Assembly: GCA_026986005.1 (NCBI GenBank)
Contig: JALSPK010000014.1
Location: 1-60,807, forward strand
Length of the DNA stretch: 60,807 nt
Reading direction: 5' to 3'
Source of the DNA: Saprospiraceae bacterium
GTDB taxonomy: Bacteria; Bacteroidota; Bacteroidia; Chitinophagales; Saprospiraceae
The notes below the pieces were generated by a model. The model was not told the origin of the DNA, did not search any database, and worked only from the letters and a program-made list of their open reading frames with translations. This document shows, in pieces, positions 8,372-18,095 of this stretch; position 1 is the first letter of the stretch, and the number at the start of each line of letters is the position of its first letter. Position numbers and translations under genes: made by a program.

Positions 8372-9967
8372 TTACATTTTTTTATAAAATTTGACACACT
8401 CTCTTTGTGCAATTATAACAGAAACTCCTTTATAATTAACTTCATTTCTGATAACTTCAATATTTTCTTTCATAAACTTTTTAAGCGGGATGATTAGCCT
8501 CAAATGCTCCTCTTCCACTCCAACACCACGACATATTTCAGCTATTCGACCGGTAGCCGCTGTATCTTGGCCTCCTGTCATCGCCGTAGTATAATTATCC
8601 GAGATCAAAACAGTAATCGGTGTATTATCTTGAACCGCATCAATCAAGCCCGTAATACCTGAGTGTGTAAATGTAGAATCACCGATAACAGCTATTGCAG
8701 GAAAAATCCCAGCATCAGCCGCTCCTTTAGCCATTGTGATGGAAGCTCCCATATCTATACATGTGTCTATAGCCTCATAAGGAGGTAATGCACCCAAGGT
8801 ATAACAACCAATATCTGCAAATACTTTTCTATTGCCTATCTCTTTTGACAATTCATTGAGCTCATCATACAAATCTCTGTGCCCACAGCCTACGCACATA
8901 GCAGGCATCCTGTTTTCAACTACTGAAGGTATATCCTCTTCTACTTTGACTTCCATTCCCAAACTATGAGCAACATGGTCAGTATTCAATTCTCCTGTCC
9001 TCGGCAAATCTCCAGACAATCTACCTAAGATATTGCTATTATCATCCAAGTCGATATTATTTCTCAATAACTCTTCATAGATGGGGTAACCTTCTTCGAG
9101 AATTAAAATTTTGTCACATTCTTCAAAAATCTTTTTCACCATATCATTAGGGATTGGATACTGATTAATTTTCAAAGTAGGATAAGGGTTTTGTTTCCCT
9201 TTGAAACTGTCCATCAGATAAGTAAAAGCAATACCAAAAGCTATTACGCCCAACGACTTATCATTTCCAGAAAAATATGTATTATTACCACTATTAGTGG
9301 AGATATCAACTAATTCTGTTTGGATATTTATTAATGATTTGTATCTACCTCTGGCATTACTAGGCATCAAAATAAACCGTGAAGACTCGGTCGGTGGATT
9401 TAACTCATTCTGCTCTCTTGATTGATATGTCTTAATACCGGAGCGTGAATGTGCTAATCTTGTAGTCAAACGCATCATTACCGGCAACTTCACCTTTTCT
9501 GACAAATCAAAAGCATACCTTGTCATATCATAAGCTTCTTGTTGAGTTGAAGGCTCAAGAATAGGAATCATAGCAAATTTTCCGTAAAATCTTGAATCTT
9601 GCTCATTTTGTGAAGAGTGCATTGAAGGATCGTCTGCCACCGCGATAACCAGTCCGCCATTTACACCTGAAATAGCAGAATTAACAAATGCATCTGCTGC
9701 GACGTTTAATCCCACATGCTTCATAGTCACCATCGCCCTTTTACCAGCAAATGACATCCCAAGAGCTTCTTCCATTGAAGTTTTCTCATTTACTGACCAT
9801 TTTGACTTAATACCCTTTTCACTTGCTTTTTTTGAACCTTGTACGAACGTAATAATCTCAGTAGAGGGTGTTCCGGGATAACCGTAAATACCTGAAATAC
9901 CGGAATCAATAGCTCCAAGCGCTACCGCTTCATCTCCAAGTAATAATTTTATTTGTGGATTTTTCAT
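8372..9967 (-). CDS. iorA: Indolepyruvate:ferredoxin oxidoreductase, alpha subunit
   Basis: The 531-residue large subunit binds thiamine diphosphate. An N-terminal pyrimidine-binding domain starts GDEAVALGAIDSGISGIYGY. A CVGCGHRDLYDEL motif sits near residue 355, and the diphosphate-binding region contains GDSTFTHSGITGLIDAV followed by DN. The archaeal enzyme is about 600 residues and carries a C-terminal pair of 4Fe-4S clusters. Here the protein ends at VIIAQRECVKFYKKM and has no such cysteine motif, so electrons must leave through another carrier. I believe shorter forms are usual in Bacteroidota. It is transcribed with iorB. Confidence 0.93.
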   Translation of the reverse strand: MKNPQIKLLLGDEAVALGAIDSGISGIYGYPGTPSTEIITFVQGSKKASEKGIKSKWSVNEKTSMEEALGMSFAGKRAMVTMKHVGLNVAADAFVNSAISGVNGGLVIAVADDPSMHSSQNEQDSRFYGKFAMIPILEPSTQQEAYDMTRYAFDLSEKVKLPVMMRLTTRLAHSRSGIKTYQSREQNELNPPTESSRFILMPSNARGRYKSLINIQTELVDISTNSGNNTYFSGNDKSLGVIAFGIAFTYLMDSFKGKQNPYPTLKINQYPIPNDMVKKIFEECDKILILEEGYPIYEELLRNNIDLDDNSNILGRLSGDLPRTGELNTDHVAHSLGMEVKVEEDIPSVVENRMPAMCVGCGHRDLYDELNELSKEIGNRKVFADIGCYTLGALPPYEAIDTCIDMGASITMAKGAADAGIFPAIAVIGDSTFTHSGITGLIDAVQDNTPITVLISDNYTTAMTGGQDTAATGRIAEICRGVGVEEEHLRLIIPLKKFMKENIEVIRNEVNYKGVSVIIAQRECVKFYKKM

Positions 9968-10068
9968 ATATCTATTTTATTATGCGTGTAAAGCTAATAA
10001 AATATCATAGAACTACAAAAATATTAAATCGAAATAAAAATAATTTAAAATGATTTTGTGGTAGAAAA

Positions 10069-10899
10069 TTATAAAAATAAATAAACCATAAGAATAACGA
10101 AAGGCAAAACAAAAATAAAAGAATCAAATCTATCCAGAAAGCCTCCATGCCCAGGCATAATAGTACCGGAGTCCTTAATACCATAAGACCGCTTCATTTT
10201 AGACTCAATCAAGTCCCCGATAGTACCAACAGTCCATACTAAACTCCCAAGTATTAAATAAAAATAAATAGAAAATGTATTGAAATAGTAGAATAAGAGA
10301 ATCGAAACTACTAAAGTAAATAACCCCCCACCTACAAATCCTTCAATAGTTTTACCAGGAGAAACCGATGGCATCAATTTATTTTTTCCAAAAAGAGATC
10401 CCGTCAGGTATGCAAATGTATCATTAGCCCAAATTAATAATATCAAGATAAAAATAATTATCGATTTCGAATCTAAACCAATCAACAATAAGTTACTTGC
10501 CAAAAGCACAGGTATTCCTATATAAAATAATGCTTCAAAGTAAATGACTATTTCATTTTTCTCAAGCATATCTTTTCCTTTAAAAAGTTTATACATAAGG
10601 TAAAAATCAAATACCAATGTGATAAATAATAGCACATTGAAACCAATAAAATTAAGCTGATGCATAAAATAATCAATTGCAACAGGTAATACCCCAAATA
10701 ACAATGGAGTAATTATTTTTTCTCTTAATCCCGCTCTATCACCCAACTTGATTTTTATATATTCGTACGTCGCAAAAAATGATAGAAGTACTAGAAATAA
10801 AAAAATTGTTAATCTAGAATAATTGAGCAAAACAACCACAATTGCAGCAAATACAACTGCTGAGATAGCTCTAGTATAAAGTACTTTCTTATCTAACAT
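10069..10899 (-). CDS. cdsA: Phosphatidate cytidylyltransferase
   Basis: Makes CDP-diacylglycerol from phosphatidic acid and CTP, the branch point of phospholipid synthesis, at the inner membrane. The 276-residue protein has about eight hydrophobic helices. It carries the diagnostic C-terminal signature, spread over SPGKTIEGFVGG, GDLIESKMKRSYGIKDSG and MPGHGGFLDRFDS. It lies 2 bases downstream of the CPBP protease gene and is probably co-transcribed with it. Confidence 0.95.
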   Translation of the reverse strand: MLDKKVLYTRAISAVVFAAIVVVLLNYSRLTIFLFLVLLSFFATYEYIKIKLGDRAGLREKIITPLLFGVLPVAIDYFMHQLNFIGFNVLLFITLVFDFYLMYKLFKGKDMLEKNEIVIYFEALFYIGIPVLLASNLLLIGLDSKSIIIFILILLIWANDTFAYLTGSLFGKNKLMPSVSPGKTIEGFVGGGLFTLVVSILLFYYFNTFSIYFYLILGSLVWTVGTIGDLIESKMKRSYGIKDSGTIMPGHGGFLDRFDSFIFVLPFVILMVYLFL

Positions 10900-10901
10900 A
10901 T

Positions 10902-11777
10902 CTATATTTTATCTTGTAAAGTAATATCTTTATTTAATTCCTTTCTATTGAGTTCAATCATTTTAGAACGCAATACAAAAACAGCAATTATTGACATCAA
11001 CAATATATACATAGGTATAGTTTGAGGCGATTCAGAAGCTATCTCATCAATTTTATCTTGCATCATAAAAGCAGAAAATACTAATAGTCCATTATTGATA
11101 AAATGAAGTAAAACAGATGTCCAAATACTTCGAGACCAAAAATAGACATATCCTAGTATCAATCCCAAAAAGAATCGTGGTAAAAAGCCATCAAATTGAA
11201 GATGGAATGCACTAAAAATAATCGCTGTCAAAATTATAGCTACATCCTTCCTCTTTATCGTTGACAATAGTTCATTTTGAATAATTGCACGAAAGAACAA
11301 TTCCTCCCCTATCGCAGGCAATAATGCTACAATGCCTAAGTTTATAAAAAAATCAATCGGTGAATTCATAACAAGAATCTCTTTCATCAAACTTTCAATA
11401 TAATTGCTCTCCTCTTTTAAAAAATCTGTAAATGGCATATACTTGTTGAGGTCTGCCGATAGTTGTATTAACGGATACGCCAAAATAAGCAACATCACAC
11501 TATACATGAAAAAATGTCTATTTGAGGGCAATTGCAGCTTAATCCAAGCATTAATATCATTAAAATGCACTATCAATAGATATAGAATAGCTGGAAATAA
11601 AACTGAAGCAATTTGAGAATATAAAAGATATGATCTTAAGCCCATTTCCTCAATCAAAACCTTAGAGTCTAATTTTGTTATTTCAACGACAGAATCCCCA
11701 ATAAACATAAAAATAAATCCAAATGTCAAAACTTGAGAAATAATAATAAGCCCTAAAATTCTAAAAAAAGTCTTCAA
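10902..11777 (-). CDS. CPBP-family intramembrane metalloprotease
   Basis: A 291-residue membrane protein with about eight helices and the Abi/CAAX (CPBP) motifs: EELFFRAIIQNEL (motif 1, with the Glu-Glu-x3-Arg catalytic group), then FSAFHLQFDG (motif 2, His) and later LLHFINNGLL (motif 3, His and Asn). Members are predicted glutamate intramembrane proteases, some used for CAAX processing and some for bacteriocin immunity; the bacterial substrate here is unknown. A TAAATTTG promoter element reads toward it at 11801-11794 on the minus strand. It is the first gene of a pair with cdsA. Confidence 0.88.
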   Translation of the reverse strand: MKTFFRILGLIIISQVLTFGFIFMFIGDSVVEITKLDSKVLIEEMGLRSYLLYSQIASVLFPAILYLLIVHFNDINAWIKLQLPSNRHFFMYSVMLLILAYPLIQLSADLNKYMPFTDFLKEESNYIESLMKEILVMNSPIDFFINLGIVALLPAIGEELFFRAIIQNELLSTIKRKDVAIILTAIIFSAFHLQFDGFLPRFFLGLILGYVYFWSRSIWTSVLLHFINNGLLVFSAFMMQDKIDEIASESPQTIPMYILLMSIIAVFVLRSKMIELNRKELNKDITLQDKI

Positions 11778-11853
11778 TTTAATTAATTTTGAGCAAATTT
11801 ATAACTATTATTTAGAACTTATTATATTAACAGTAACAATTCAAATATAAATA

Positions 11854-12573
11854 ATGACAAGACTTAGCGTAAATATAAACAAAATAGCACTTATAAGAAA
11901 TGCAAGAGGAGGTAACTTACCTGATATATTACAAATCTCGAAGGACATCGAATCATTTGGTGCAGAAGGAATCACTGTACATCCTCGTCCAGATGAAAGG
12001 CATATTAGATACAGCGACATCCCAAAATTAAAGAAAATAGTCAAAACAGAGTTCAACATAGAAGGCAATCCTAATGAAAAATTTATGAAACTTGTACTTG
12101 ACAATAAACCCCACCAATGCACCTTGGTTCCCGATGCTCCGGATGTATTGACCTCGGATAGCGGTTGGGACACGATCAAACACAAAAACTATCTAATTGG
12201 TATAATAGAACAATTGCATGATGCAGGAATAAGAGTTTCTATATTTCTAAATCCTGATGAAAAAATGGTCTATGCTGCTAAAGAAACAGGAACTGACCGA
12301 ATTGAATTTTATACCGGCCCATTTGCAGAACAATACAGCCTCGATCCCCAAAAAGCCATCGCTCCATATATCAAAGCTGCAAAAATCGCAAAAGAAATAT
12401 CTATTGGAATAAATGCCGGTCATGATTTGAACCTTGACAACTTAAGGTTTTTTAACAAAAGTATTCCTTTTATCGATGAAGTATCTATTGGACATGCTTT
12501 GGTTAGTGATGCTCTGTACTATGGTTTACACAATACTGTTCAAATGTATAAAAATCTATTAATTTCAGATTAA
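11854..12573 (+). CDS. pdxJ: Pyridoxine 5'-phosphate synthase
   Basis: Condenses 1-deoxy-D-xylulose 5-phosphate with 3-amino-2-oxopropyl phosphate to form pyridoxine 5'-phosphate in the DXP-dependent vitamin B6 pathway. The 239 residues show the TIM-barrel family motifs, including LSVNINKIALIRNARGG at the N-terminus, EGITVHPRPDERHI, and a GINAGHDLN segment near residue 190. The length matches the family. It is divergent from the CPBP-cdsA pair and 36 bases ahead of comF. Confidence 0.96.
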   Translation: MTRLSVNINKIALIRNARGGNLPDILQISKDIESFGAEGITVHPRPDERHIRYSDIPKLKKIVKTEFNIEGNPNEKFMKLVLDNKPHQCTLVPDAPDVLTSDSGWDTIKHKNYLIGIIEQLHDAGIRVSIFLNPDEKMVYAAKETGTDRIEFYTGPFAEQYSLDPQKAIAPYIKAAKIAKEISIGINAGHDLNLDNLRFFNKSIPFIDEVSIGHALVSDALYYGLHNTVQMYKNLLISD

Positions 12574-12609
12574 ATAACTGATGCAAAACATTATTCATTA
12601 TCAAACAGC

Positions 12610-13326
12610 ATGAAAATTCTTAAATCCATAAAAGAATATATTGACAGTTTCCTATACCTATTCTATCCGGAGCTTTGCATTGTCTGCAATAAAAATGACC
12701 GAGAGGTAAATGATACATTTTGTCTTGAGTGTTACTCTGAGCTGCCTTTCACAAACCAAACCACAATCCCTAAGAACCAATTTATACAACATTTTGAAGG
12801 TAAGATAAAGATTGAACATGGAGCTGCTCTTTTCTATTTTGTAAAACAAGGTATTGTTCAAAATATTATTCAAAATCTAAAGTATAATGACAAACCGCAA
12901 TACGGAGTAAAAATGGGAGAAATATTTGGTTATTCAATAAAAGACAATTCTTATTTTTTAAATATCGACATGATAGTACCAGTTCCCCTTTTCAAATCAA
13001 AAGAAACAGCACGTGGCTATAATCAAAGTTTGAAATTTGCCGAAGGAATTTCAAAAGTGACATCTATTCCGATTGTAAAAAACAACCTGATTAGGATTAG
13101 ACATACCGATACTCAAACAAAAATGAACAGAGTACAACGATTAGAAAATCTTTATGATGCATTTAGTGTTTTAGAACCAAAAACTTTTGAGAATAAACAC
13201 ATACTTATTGTAGATGATGTACTCACAACGGGAGCAACCCTCCTAGAATGTGGAAATCAAATAATGAAAGTGAAAAAGACTAAGATAAGTATGGCTACCA
13301 TCGCAATGGGACAACAAATGTCATAA
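12610..13326 (+). CDS. comF: ComF family phosphoribosyltransferase-like protein
   Basis: The 238-residue protein has the ComF layout. An N-terminal zinc-finger-like segment (CIVCNKN, then FCLECYSELP) is followed by a type I phosphoribosyltransferase fold with the PRPP-binding motif ILIVDDVLTTGAT near residue 200. ComF proteins are needed for natural transformation in some bacteria, where they couple to single-stranded DNA handling. A role in competence here is only by family. The gene follows pdxJ closely and may share its transcript. Confidence 0.9.
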   Translation: MKILKSIKEYIDSFLYLFYPELCIVCNKNDREVNDTFCLECYSELPFTNQTTIPKNQFIQHFEGKIKIEHGAALFYFVKQGIVQNIIQNLKYNDKPQYGVKMGEIFGYSIKDNSYFLNIDMIVPVPLFKSKETARGYNQSLKFAEGISKVTSIPIVKNNLIRIRHTDTQTKMNRVQRLENLYDAFSVLEPKTFENKHILIVDDVLTTGATLLECGNQIMKVKKTKISMATIAMGQQMS

Positions 13327-13348
13327 TAATCTACTCCTCCATTTGGTC

Positions 13349-13786
13349 TTACCCAAAATATTTGTTGTAATATGGAAATATCTCACAAGCTAAACAATAA
13401 TTAAAAAAAGCTTCAAGTCCTACTGCAATAATAAATACCACCGCAATAGTTGAAGATAATAGTGTTAGACCCAACAATGAAGTTGCCACAGTCAGCAAGG
13501 AAAAAAGCAATCCAATTCTAGCCGCAAAAATCTTTGGTCCGGCATTAATCAAATGTGGCTTTACTCCTGACAACCTCAAGCCTCTTTTTATAAAAAAGCA
13601 AATCGGACTATATTTTAACCCGAAAAAGACTCTAATCACAAAATCACCAAGCACCATCAGGATCAACATAAGATTTCCGGTTGTAATAAAACCGAATAAA
13701 AATGTAAAAACGATTATTGCATTTACACGAATTATGTGTTTATCTACACTTTTAAAAACTATCGGACATGATTTATTTACTGACAT
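13349..13786 (-). CDS. DUF4395 membrane protein
   Basis: A 145-residue protein with about four membrane helices. The N-terminal CPIVFKSVDKHIIRVNA segment, the central GLKYSPICFFIKRGLR segment and the C-terminal CLACEIFPYY motif match the DUF4395 family. The paired cysteines near the C-terminus suggest thiol chemistry or metal binding, and relatives are sometimes found with thioredoxin- or rhodanese-type genes. The function is unknown. It converges on comF with only 22 bases between stops and no visible terminator. Confidence 0.8.
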   Translation of the reverse strand: MSVNKSCPIVFKSVDKHIIRVNAIIVFTFLFGFITTGNLMLILMVLGDFVIRVFFGLKYSPICFFIKRGLRLSGVKPHLINAGPKIFAARIGLLFSLLTVATSLLGLTLLSSTIAVVFIIAVGLEAFFNYCLACEIFPYYNKYFG

Positions 13787-13957
13787 CTATTTAAAATTTG
13801 TACAAAATTAATTTAATTATTAAAATATTATTTCAATAAAACTCTATTATCCCCTATATTGTCATAAAAAAGACATAATAGTTAATTTCTTTATTGATTC
13901 ATTATATTATTAGTGTCTAAAGTAACAAAACCTTACTTTTAAATATCGATAAAAGTA

Positions 13958-13989
13958 TTTGTTATTTGTTAACAATCTTCATACATTTG
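13958..13989 (+). promoter_or_regulatory. Bacteroidota-type promoter for ferritin
   Basis: TTTG at 13958-13961, a 20-base spacer, then TACATTTG at 13982-13989, matching the -33/-7 consensus of this phylum exactly. The ferritin ATG follows 16 bases later, so the leader is very short. Confidence 0.8.
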
Positions 13990-14005
13990 CAAAAAATAAT
14001 TGAAT

Positions 14006-14527
14006 ATGTTAAGTAAAAACATGATAGATGCTTTAAATAAGCAAATAGAAGAGGAATTTTATTCTGCAAATTTATATCTTGCAATGGCTTCTTGGTGCGA
14101 TAAAGAAGGACTAAGCAATAGCGCTACTTTCTTATTCAATCATTTTGAGGAAGAAAGTTCACATGCACTTAAAATATTTCATTACGTCAATGAAATGGGC
14201 GGACACGCTATAGTACCTAACATCAAACAACCTCCGGTTGAGTACAAATCAATACACCAAGTATTTGAAGACACATACCAACACGAGGTTTATATAACAG
14301 CTAAGATACATGAGCTAGTCAGACTTGCCATAGAAGAAAGCGATTATGCAACTAATAATTTCTTGCAATGGTTTGTTGAAGAACAAAGAGAAGAGGAAGC
14401 AACTTTTCAGGAGATTTTAAGCATTCTAAAACTCATAGGTAGCGGCTCGTCCAACTTGTATTTTATAGAGCAAGAAATAGCCAAATTGAGCACTAAAGCT
14501 CAAGGCATGGATGCTCAAGCAAAATGA
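14006..14527 (+). CDS. ftnA: Bacterial non-haem ferritin
   Basis: Stores iron by oxidising Fe(II) and mineralising it inside a 24-subunit shell. The 173-residue protein is a single four-helix ferritin domain. Ferroxidase ligands are visible in EEEFYSANLYLAMA, in FEEESSHALK and in QWFVEEQREEEA. I start at the ATG at 14006; an upstream in-frame TTG at 14000 is less likely given the promoter position. It is monocistronic. It points to exposure to oxygen or fluctuating iron. Confidence 0.95.
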   Translation: MLSKNMIDALNKQIEEEFYSANLYLAMASWCDKEGLSNSATFLFNHFEEESSHALKIFHYVNEMGGHAIVPNIKQPPVEYKSIHQVFEDTYQHEVYITAKIHELVRLAIEESDYATNNFLQWFVEEQREEEATFQEILSILKLIGSGSSNLYFIEQEIAKLSTKAQGMDAQAK

Positions 14528-14672
14528 TGTTAAATATAATTTTTGTGCTGTAATTTTTTCATTTCAAAGAATTTTCTTTACTTTTAGCGGTATAATAATT
14601 TTTATATCAATATCTAATACCAATTTTAAAACAAAGAGAGAGAATCTTTATCAAATAAATGACTAGTTAATC

Positions 14673-17078
14673 ATGAAAATACTAAAGAAAATTGTCCTTT
14701 CTATAATAATTATACTTATCTTGTTTCTAATTGCTTTTTATTTTTATATAAAAGGAACCAAGCCATTATATTCAGGAGAATTTAGCATCAAAGGTATAAA
14801 AAAAGAGGTGAAAGTTCACTATGATAAATTTGGAATACCTCATATTTATGCTCAAAATGAAGAAGATGCTTATTTTGCGCTGGGATATGTTTATGCTAAT
14901 GACAGACTCTTCCAAACTGAGCTTCTAAAAAGGTTATCATCAGGCCGATTAGCAGAAATACTTGGTAAAGATTTGGTCAAAGTAGATAAATACATGAGAG
15001 TTCACGGACTTAGAGAAGCTGCTGAAAAATCTGCGAAAAAATATATGTCATCCAATGACAAACAGTATCAAAAAAGTTTCAATGCATATTTATCAGGGTT
15101 CAATAGATTTATAAATACCCGCAATATGCCAATTGAATATAAAATATTGGGTATTCCAAAAGAAGAGTTAAAACCAAGTGACACATATTCAATTTTAAAT
15201 TTCATTGCACTAGGATTCACAATGCCCGTACATCAAGAATCTATTAGTGCATATATCAATAAAAAGTTGGGTTCACAGTATGTAAATGATCTTTATTTTG
15301 GAGAAAAACCTGACTCATCCAAAATCAAAATTGATGTAGATACTAATTTGATTAAAGGTCAATTAACTTCCAATAGTTTATTTAAAAAGACTCTTGAAGA
15401 TTATAATTTAGGACTATGGGAAGGAAGTAATGCATGGGTGATTGGAAAAGAAAAATCAAAATCAGGAAAGGTTTTATTGGCAAATGACACACATTTTGCT
15501 TACGCACAACCTTCTGTTTGGTATGAAGCTGAAATCACATATCCCGGTTACAACTTTTATGGTTTTTATCTTCCCGGAATGCCTTTTCCAATTATTGGCC
15601 ATTCTACTGAGTATGCTTGGGGACTAACCATTTTCCCATTTGACAATGCCAATTATTATCTTGAAAAAATTGATAGCAGCACTAAAAAAGTATTATACAG
15701 AAAAGAATGGGTTGACTTGGATATTTCTAAACAAATCATTAAAGTAAAAAATGATAATGATATTAATTTTGAAATTTGGAGAACACCTCATGGACCAATT
15801 CTTAATGGATTAGATGATAAGATAACTAAACATTTTAATCAAAACATATCACTATGGTGGACTCTACAAAAATTTGAAACAACAATCTTGGAAACTACTT
15901 ACAATATGTCCCGTACAACTTCAATGAAGGAATTTGAAAAGGAACTTGCTAATATTGATATTTTAGGATTAAATGTGATGTATGGGGATAATAAAGACAA
16001 TATAGCTTTCTGGTCATGTGGAAAACTTCCGGTATATAACAATAACATTACCCCATTCACTTTATTGGACGGTACTGACGGGAAACATGAAATAGACAGT
16101 TTCCACAACTTTTCCTATAATCCTCATTTAATTAATCCCCCAAGCCATTTTGTTGCCACAGCCAATAACGACCCGGTACTTTCAGGAGCTAAGCATGTAC
16201 CGGGACATTATTTACCTACAAATCGAATTCGTATTATAAACAGAAAATTGAAGGGACAAAAAATGTGGGACATCAATGACATGAAAAAGCTTCAACTCAA
16301 CACAAAATCTATTAGAGATAGTTTATTAAAGGAATTAATTTGCAAAGAAACAAAAGGCTTCAATATGAAAAATAATATTTATCAATATTGTTTTGATGTC
16401 TTGAATGATTGGGATGGCAATTACGAAGCTGATAAAGCAGCTCCTCTAATATTTACAAAATTAAAATATTTCATTAATAAAAATACTTTAGAAGATGAAT
16501 TGGGTTCAGAAATGTTTGATGCTTTATCAAAAACATACCTACTAAAACAAAGTATCGAAAGGCTATATACTGATAAAAATTCTCCATGGTGGGACAATGT
16601 TAATACAAAAACAAAGAAGGAATCAAGGAAAATGATTTTCAATCAATCATTCAATGATGCTATTGCTGAACTAGAAAAGGAATGGGGAAATGAACCGAAG
16701 AATTGGAAATGGTATAAAGCTCATAGTCTAACTTTTCATCATCCGTTTAGCAAGAAAAAGCCAATGGACAAAATATTTGATGTCGGACCTTTTGCAATGC
16801 CGAGTGGCAATGGATGTCTTAATAAAATGGATCATCCCATTAATAATGATAAGATAAATCAAGTAACTGCAGGCCCAGCTTTAAGAATCACTATAGATTT
16901 TGCCGATATCAAAAATGCCGTAAATGTAATTCCAACAGGTCAATCCGGCAATGTCTTAAGCAAGCATTATGATGATCAAGCTCAACTTTTTATCAATGGC
17001 AAATACCGCAAAATGATCATGCAAGACCCTGATGTTAGAAACCTAAAAGAGACTTTGATTTTAAAACCGGAAAATTAA
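14673..17078 (+). CDS. Penicillin acylase family N-terminal-nucleophile hydrolase
   Basis: An 801-residue precursor with one N-terminal membrane segment (residues 5-26), probably anchoring it in the periplasm. The alpha-chain region contains DKFGIPHIYA and YVYANDRLFQ. The autocatalytic cleavage site is at EGSNAWVIG, where Ser252 would become the N-terminal nucleophile of the beta chain. Further family motifs include LLANDTHF and YAWGLTIFPFDNANYY. The family cleaves amide bonds of penicillins, cephalosporins or acyl-homoserine lactones; the true substrate cannot be told from sequence, and quorum-signal acylase is one option. No neighbour suggests a pathway. Confidence 0.9.
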   Translation: MKILKKIVLSIIIILILFLIAFYFYIKGTKPLYSGEFSIKGIKKEVKVHYDKFGIPHIYAQNEEDAYFALGYVYANDRLFQTELLKRLSSGRLAEILGKDLVKVDKYMRVHGLREAAEKSAKKYMSSNDKQYQKSFNAYLSGFNRFINTRNMPIEYKILGIPKEELKPSDTYSILNFIALGFTMPVHQESISAYINKKLGSQYVNDLYFGEKPDSSKIKIDVDTNLIKGQLTSNSLFKKTLEDYNLGLWEGSNAWVIGKEKSKSGKVLLANDTHFAYAQPSVWYEAEITYPGYNFYGFYLPGMPFPIIGHSTEYAWGLTIFPFDNANYYLEKIDSSTKKVLYRKEWVDLDISKQIIKVKNDNDINFEIWRTPHGPILNGLDDKITKHFNQNISLWWTLQKFETTILETTYNMSRTTSMKEFEKELANIDILGLNVMYGDNKDNIAFWSCGKLPVYNNNITPFTLLDGTDGKHEIDSFHNFSYNPHLINPPSHFVATANNDPVLSGAKHVPGHYLPTNRIRIINRKLKGQKMWDINDMKKLQLNTKSIRDSLLKELICKETKGFNMKNNIYQYCFDVLNDWDGNYEADKAAPLIFTKLKYFINKNTLEDELGSEMFDALSKTYLLKQSIERLYTDKNSPWWDNVNTKTKKESRKMIFNQSFNDAIAELEKEWGNEPKNWKWYKAHSLTFHHPFSKKKPMDKIFDVGPFAMPSGNGCLNKMDHPINNDKINQVTAGPALRITIDFADIKNAVNVIPTGQSGNVLSKHYDDQAQLFINGKYRKMIMQDPDVRNLKETLILKPEN

Positions 17079-17096
17079 TAAATAAAAGCATTACCA

Positions 17097-18095
17097 TTAC
17101 CTATAAAGTAAATGAAAAACAAATTCGCCTCGCGTATTGATTTCAATCGCGGGCATAGGCAATTTGAATATATTAAGGCCTCTAAAAAGGGTTTTAATAA
17201 AATGAGATTTAACTTTAAGTTTAGTAAGATCAATATCAGGAGAAATAAAAAATTGACCGTATCTATTGTAACTATTAGGCAATATTATTCTACTAACGTC
17301 TGATATTTCCCAATTGTTAGAAAATCCACCAAACATGTTTTCACCACTATATCCGATAGCTAAATTCAACCAATTGGGTATACTACTATCTTCAAAAAAT
17401 GATTTCAGATTAAAAGACATCCAGTATGTTTGTGCATTATAATCCTTTAAATATCTTTGTGCAAAACTTGAACCAAATAAGTCGTTAGCCCTGTTTTCCA
17501 ATGTAGTACCATCATCCCCATTTGTGCCCACAATCCATTCTGTTGAATATCTTCGTTTCCAAGATGATACTTTAAATGTAATTCTATCTTCGCCCCACAA
17601 TTTTCTTTGTACATAAAATAAGGAGGCGCCTCCTACATTAGCAACCATATCGGACCAAGAAAAGCCCCACTTATCTGAAAACCCGTCCAACACTTCAACT
17701 GTAGTTTGAAGCACAAGCCCCATAGTTACCCCAAAAGCCAGCGACTTATCTTCGTATAATCCTGTCCATTTTGCGCCATGATACATTATACTACTCTGAT
17801 TAAATGCTGTGTATGCATGGCCAATTTTATCCATATGTAACCATTCACCTCTATCATCAAAAAAATGAAAGCTACCAATGCCATTATTTTTATACCAAGA
17901 TTCATACAAAAAATATGTTCCTGCACCATAAATAATACCACCAATACCCAATGCAGAATAAAAACGGGTAGAATTAAACTCTGTTTTAGGTTCGAAAAAA
18001 GTATCCAAGCTAATAATATCGCTTTGAGCATTAATAATCAAACTATCAATTGAAAAAGCAAAAATTAAAAAACTAACGTAAATATATTTCATCAT
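17097..18095 (-). CDS. DUF2279 exported protein
   Basis: A 332-residue protein with a signal peptide (YIYVSFLIFAFSIDSLIINAQ). The domain near residues 45-165 has hydrophobic segments and the conserved stretch EWLHMDKIGHAYTAF, followed by GFSDKWGFSWSDMVANVGGA, typical of DUF2279. The C-terminal half looks like beta strands. The function is unknown; the family is widespread in Bacteroidota, and several members sit beside pth or small housekeeping genes. It overlaps the pth stop by 4 bases, so translation is coupled. Confidence 0.82.
   Translation of the reverse strand: MMKYIYVSFLIFAFSIDSLIINAQSDIISLDTFFEPKTEFNSTRFYSALGIGGIIYGAGTYFLYESWYKNNGIGSFHFFDDRGEWLHMDKIGHAYTAFNQSSIMYHGAKWTGLYEDKSLAFGVTMGLVLQTTVEVLDGFSDKWGFSWSDMVANVGGASLFYVQRKLWGEDRITFKVSSWKRRYSTEWIVGTNGDDGTTLENRANDLFGSSFAQRYLKDYNAQTYWMSFNLKSFFEDSSIPNWLNLAIGYSGENMFGGFSNNWEISDVSRIILPNSYNRYGQFFISPDIDLTKLKVKSHFIKTLFRGLNIFKLPMPAIEINTRGEFVFHLLYR

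Noticed and set aside
13911-13922. MITE end at AGTGTCTAAAGT
   Set aside because: The match is limited to a few bases and there is no second end nearby.
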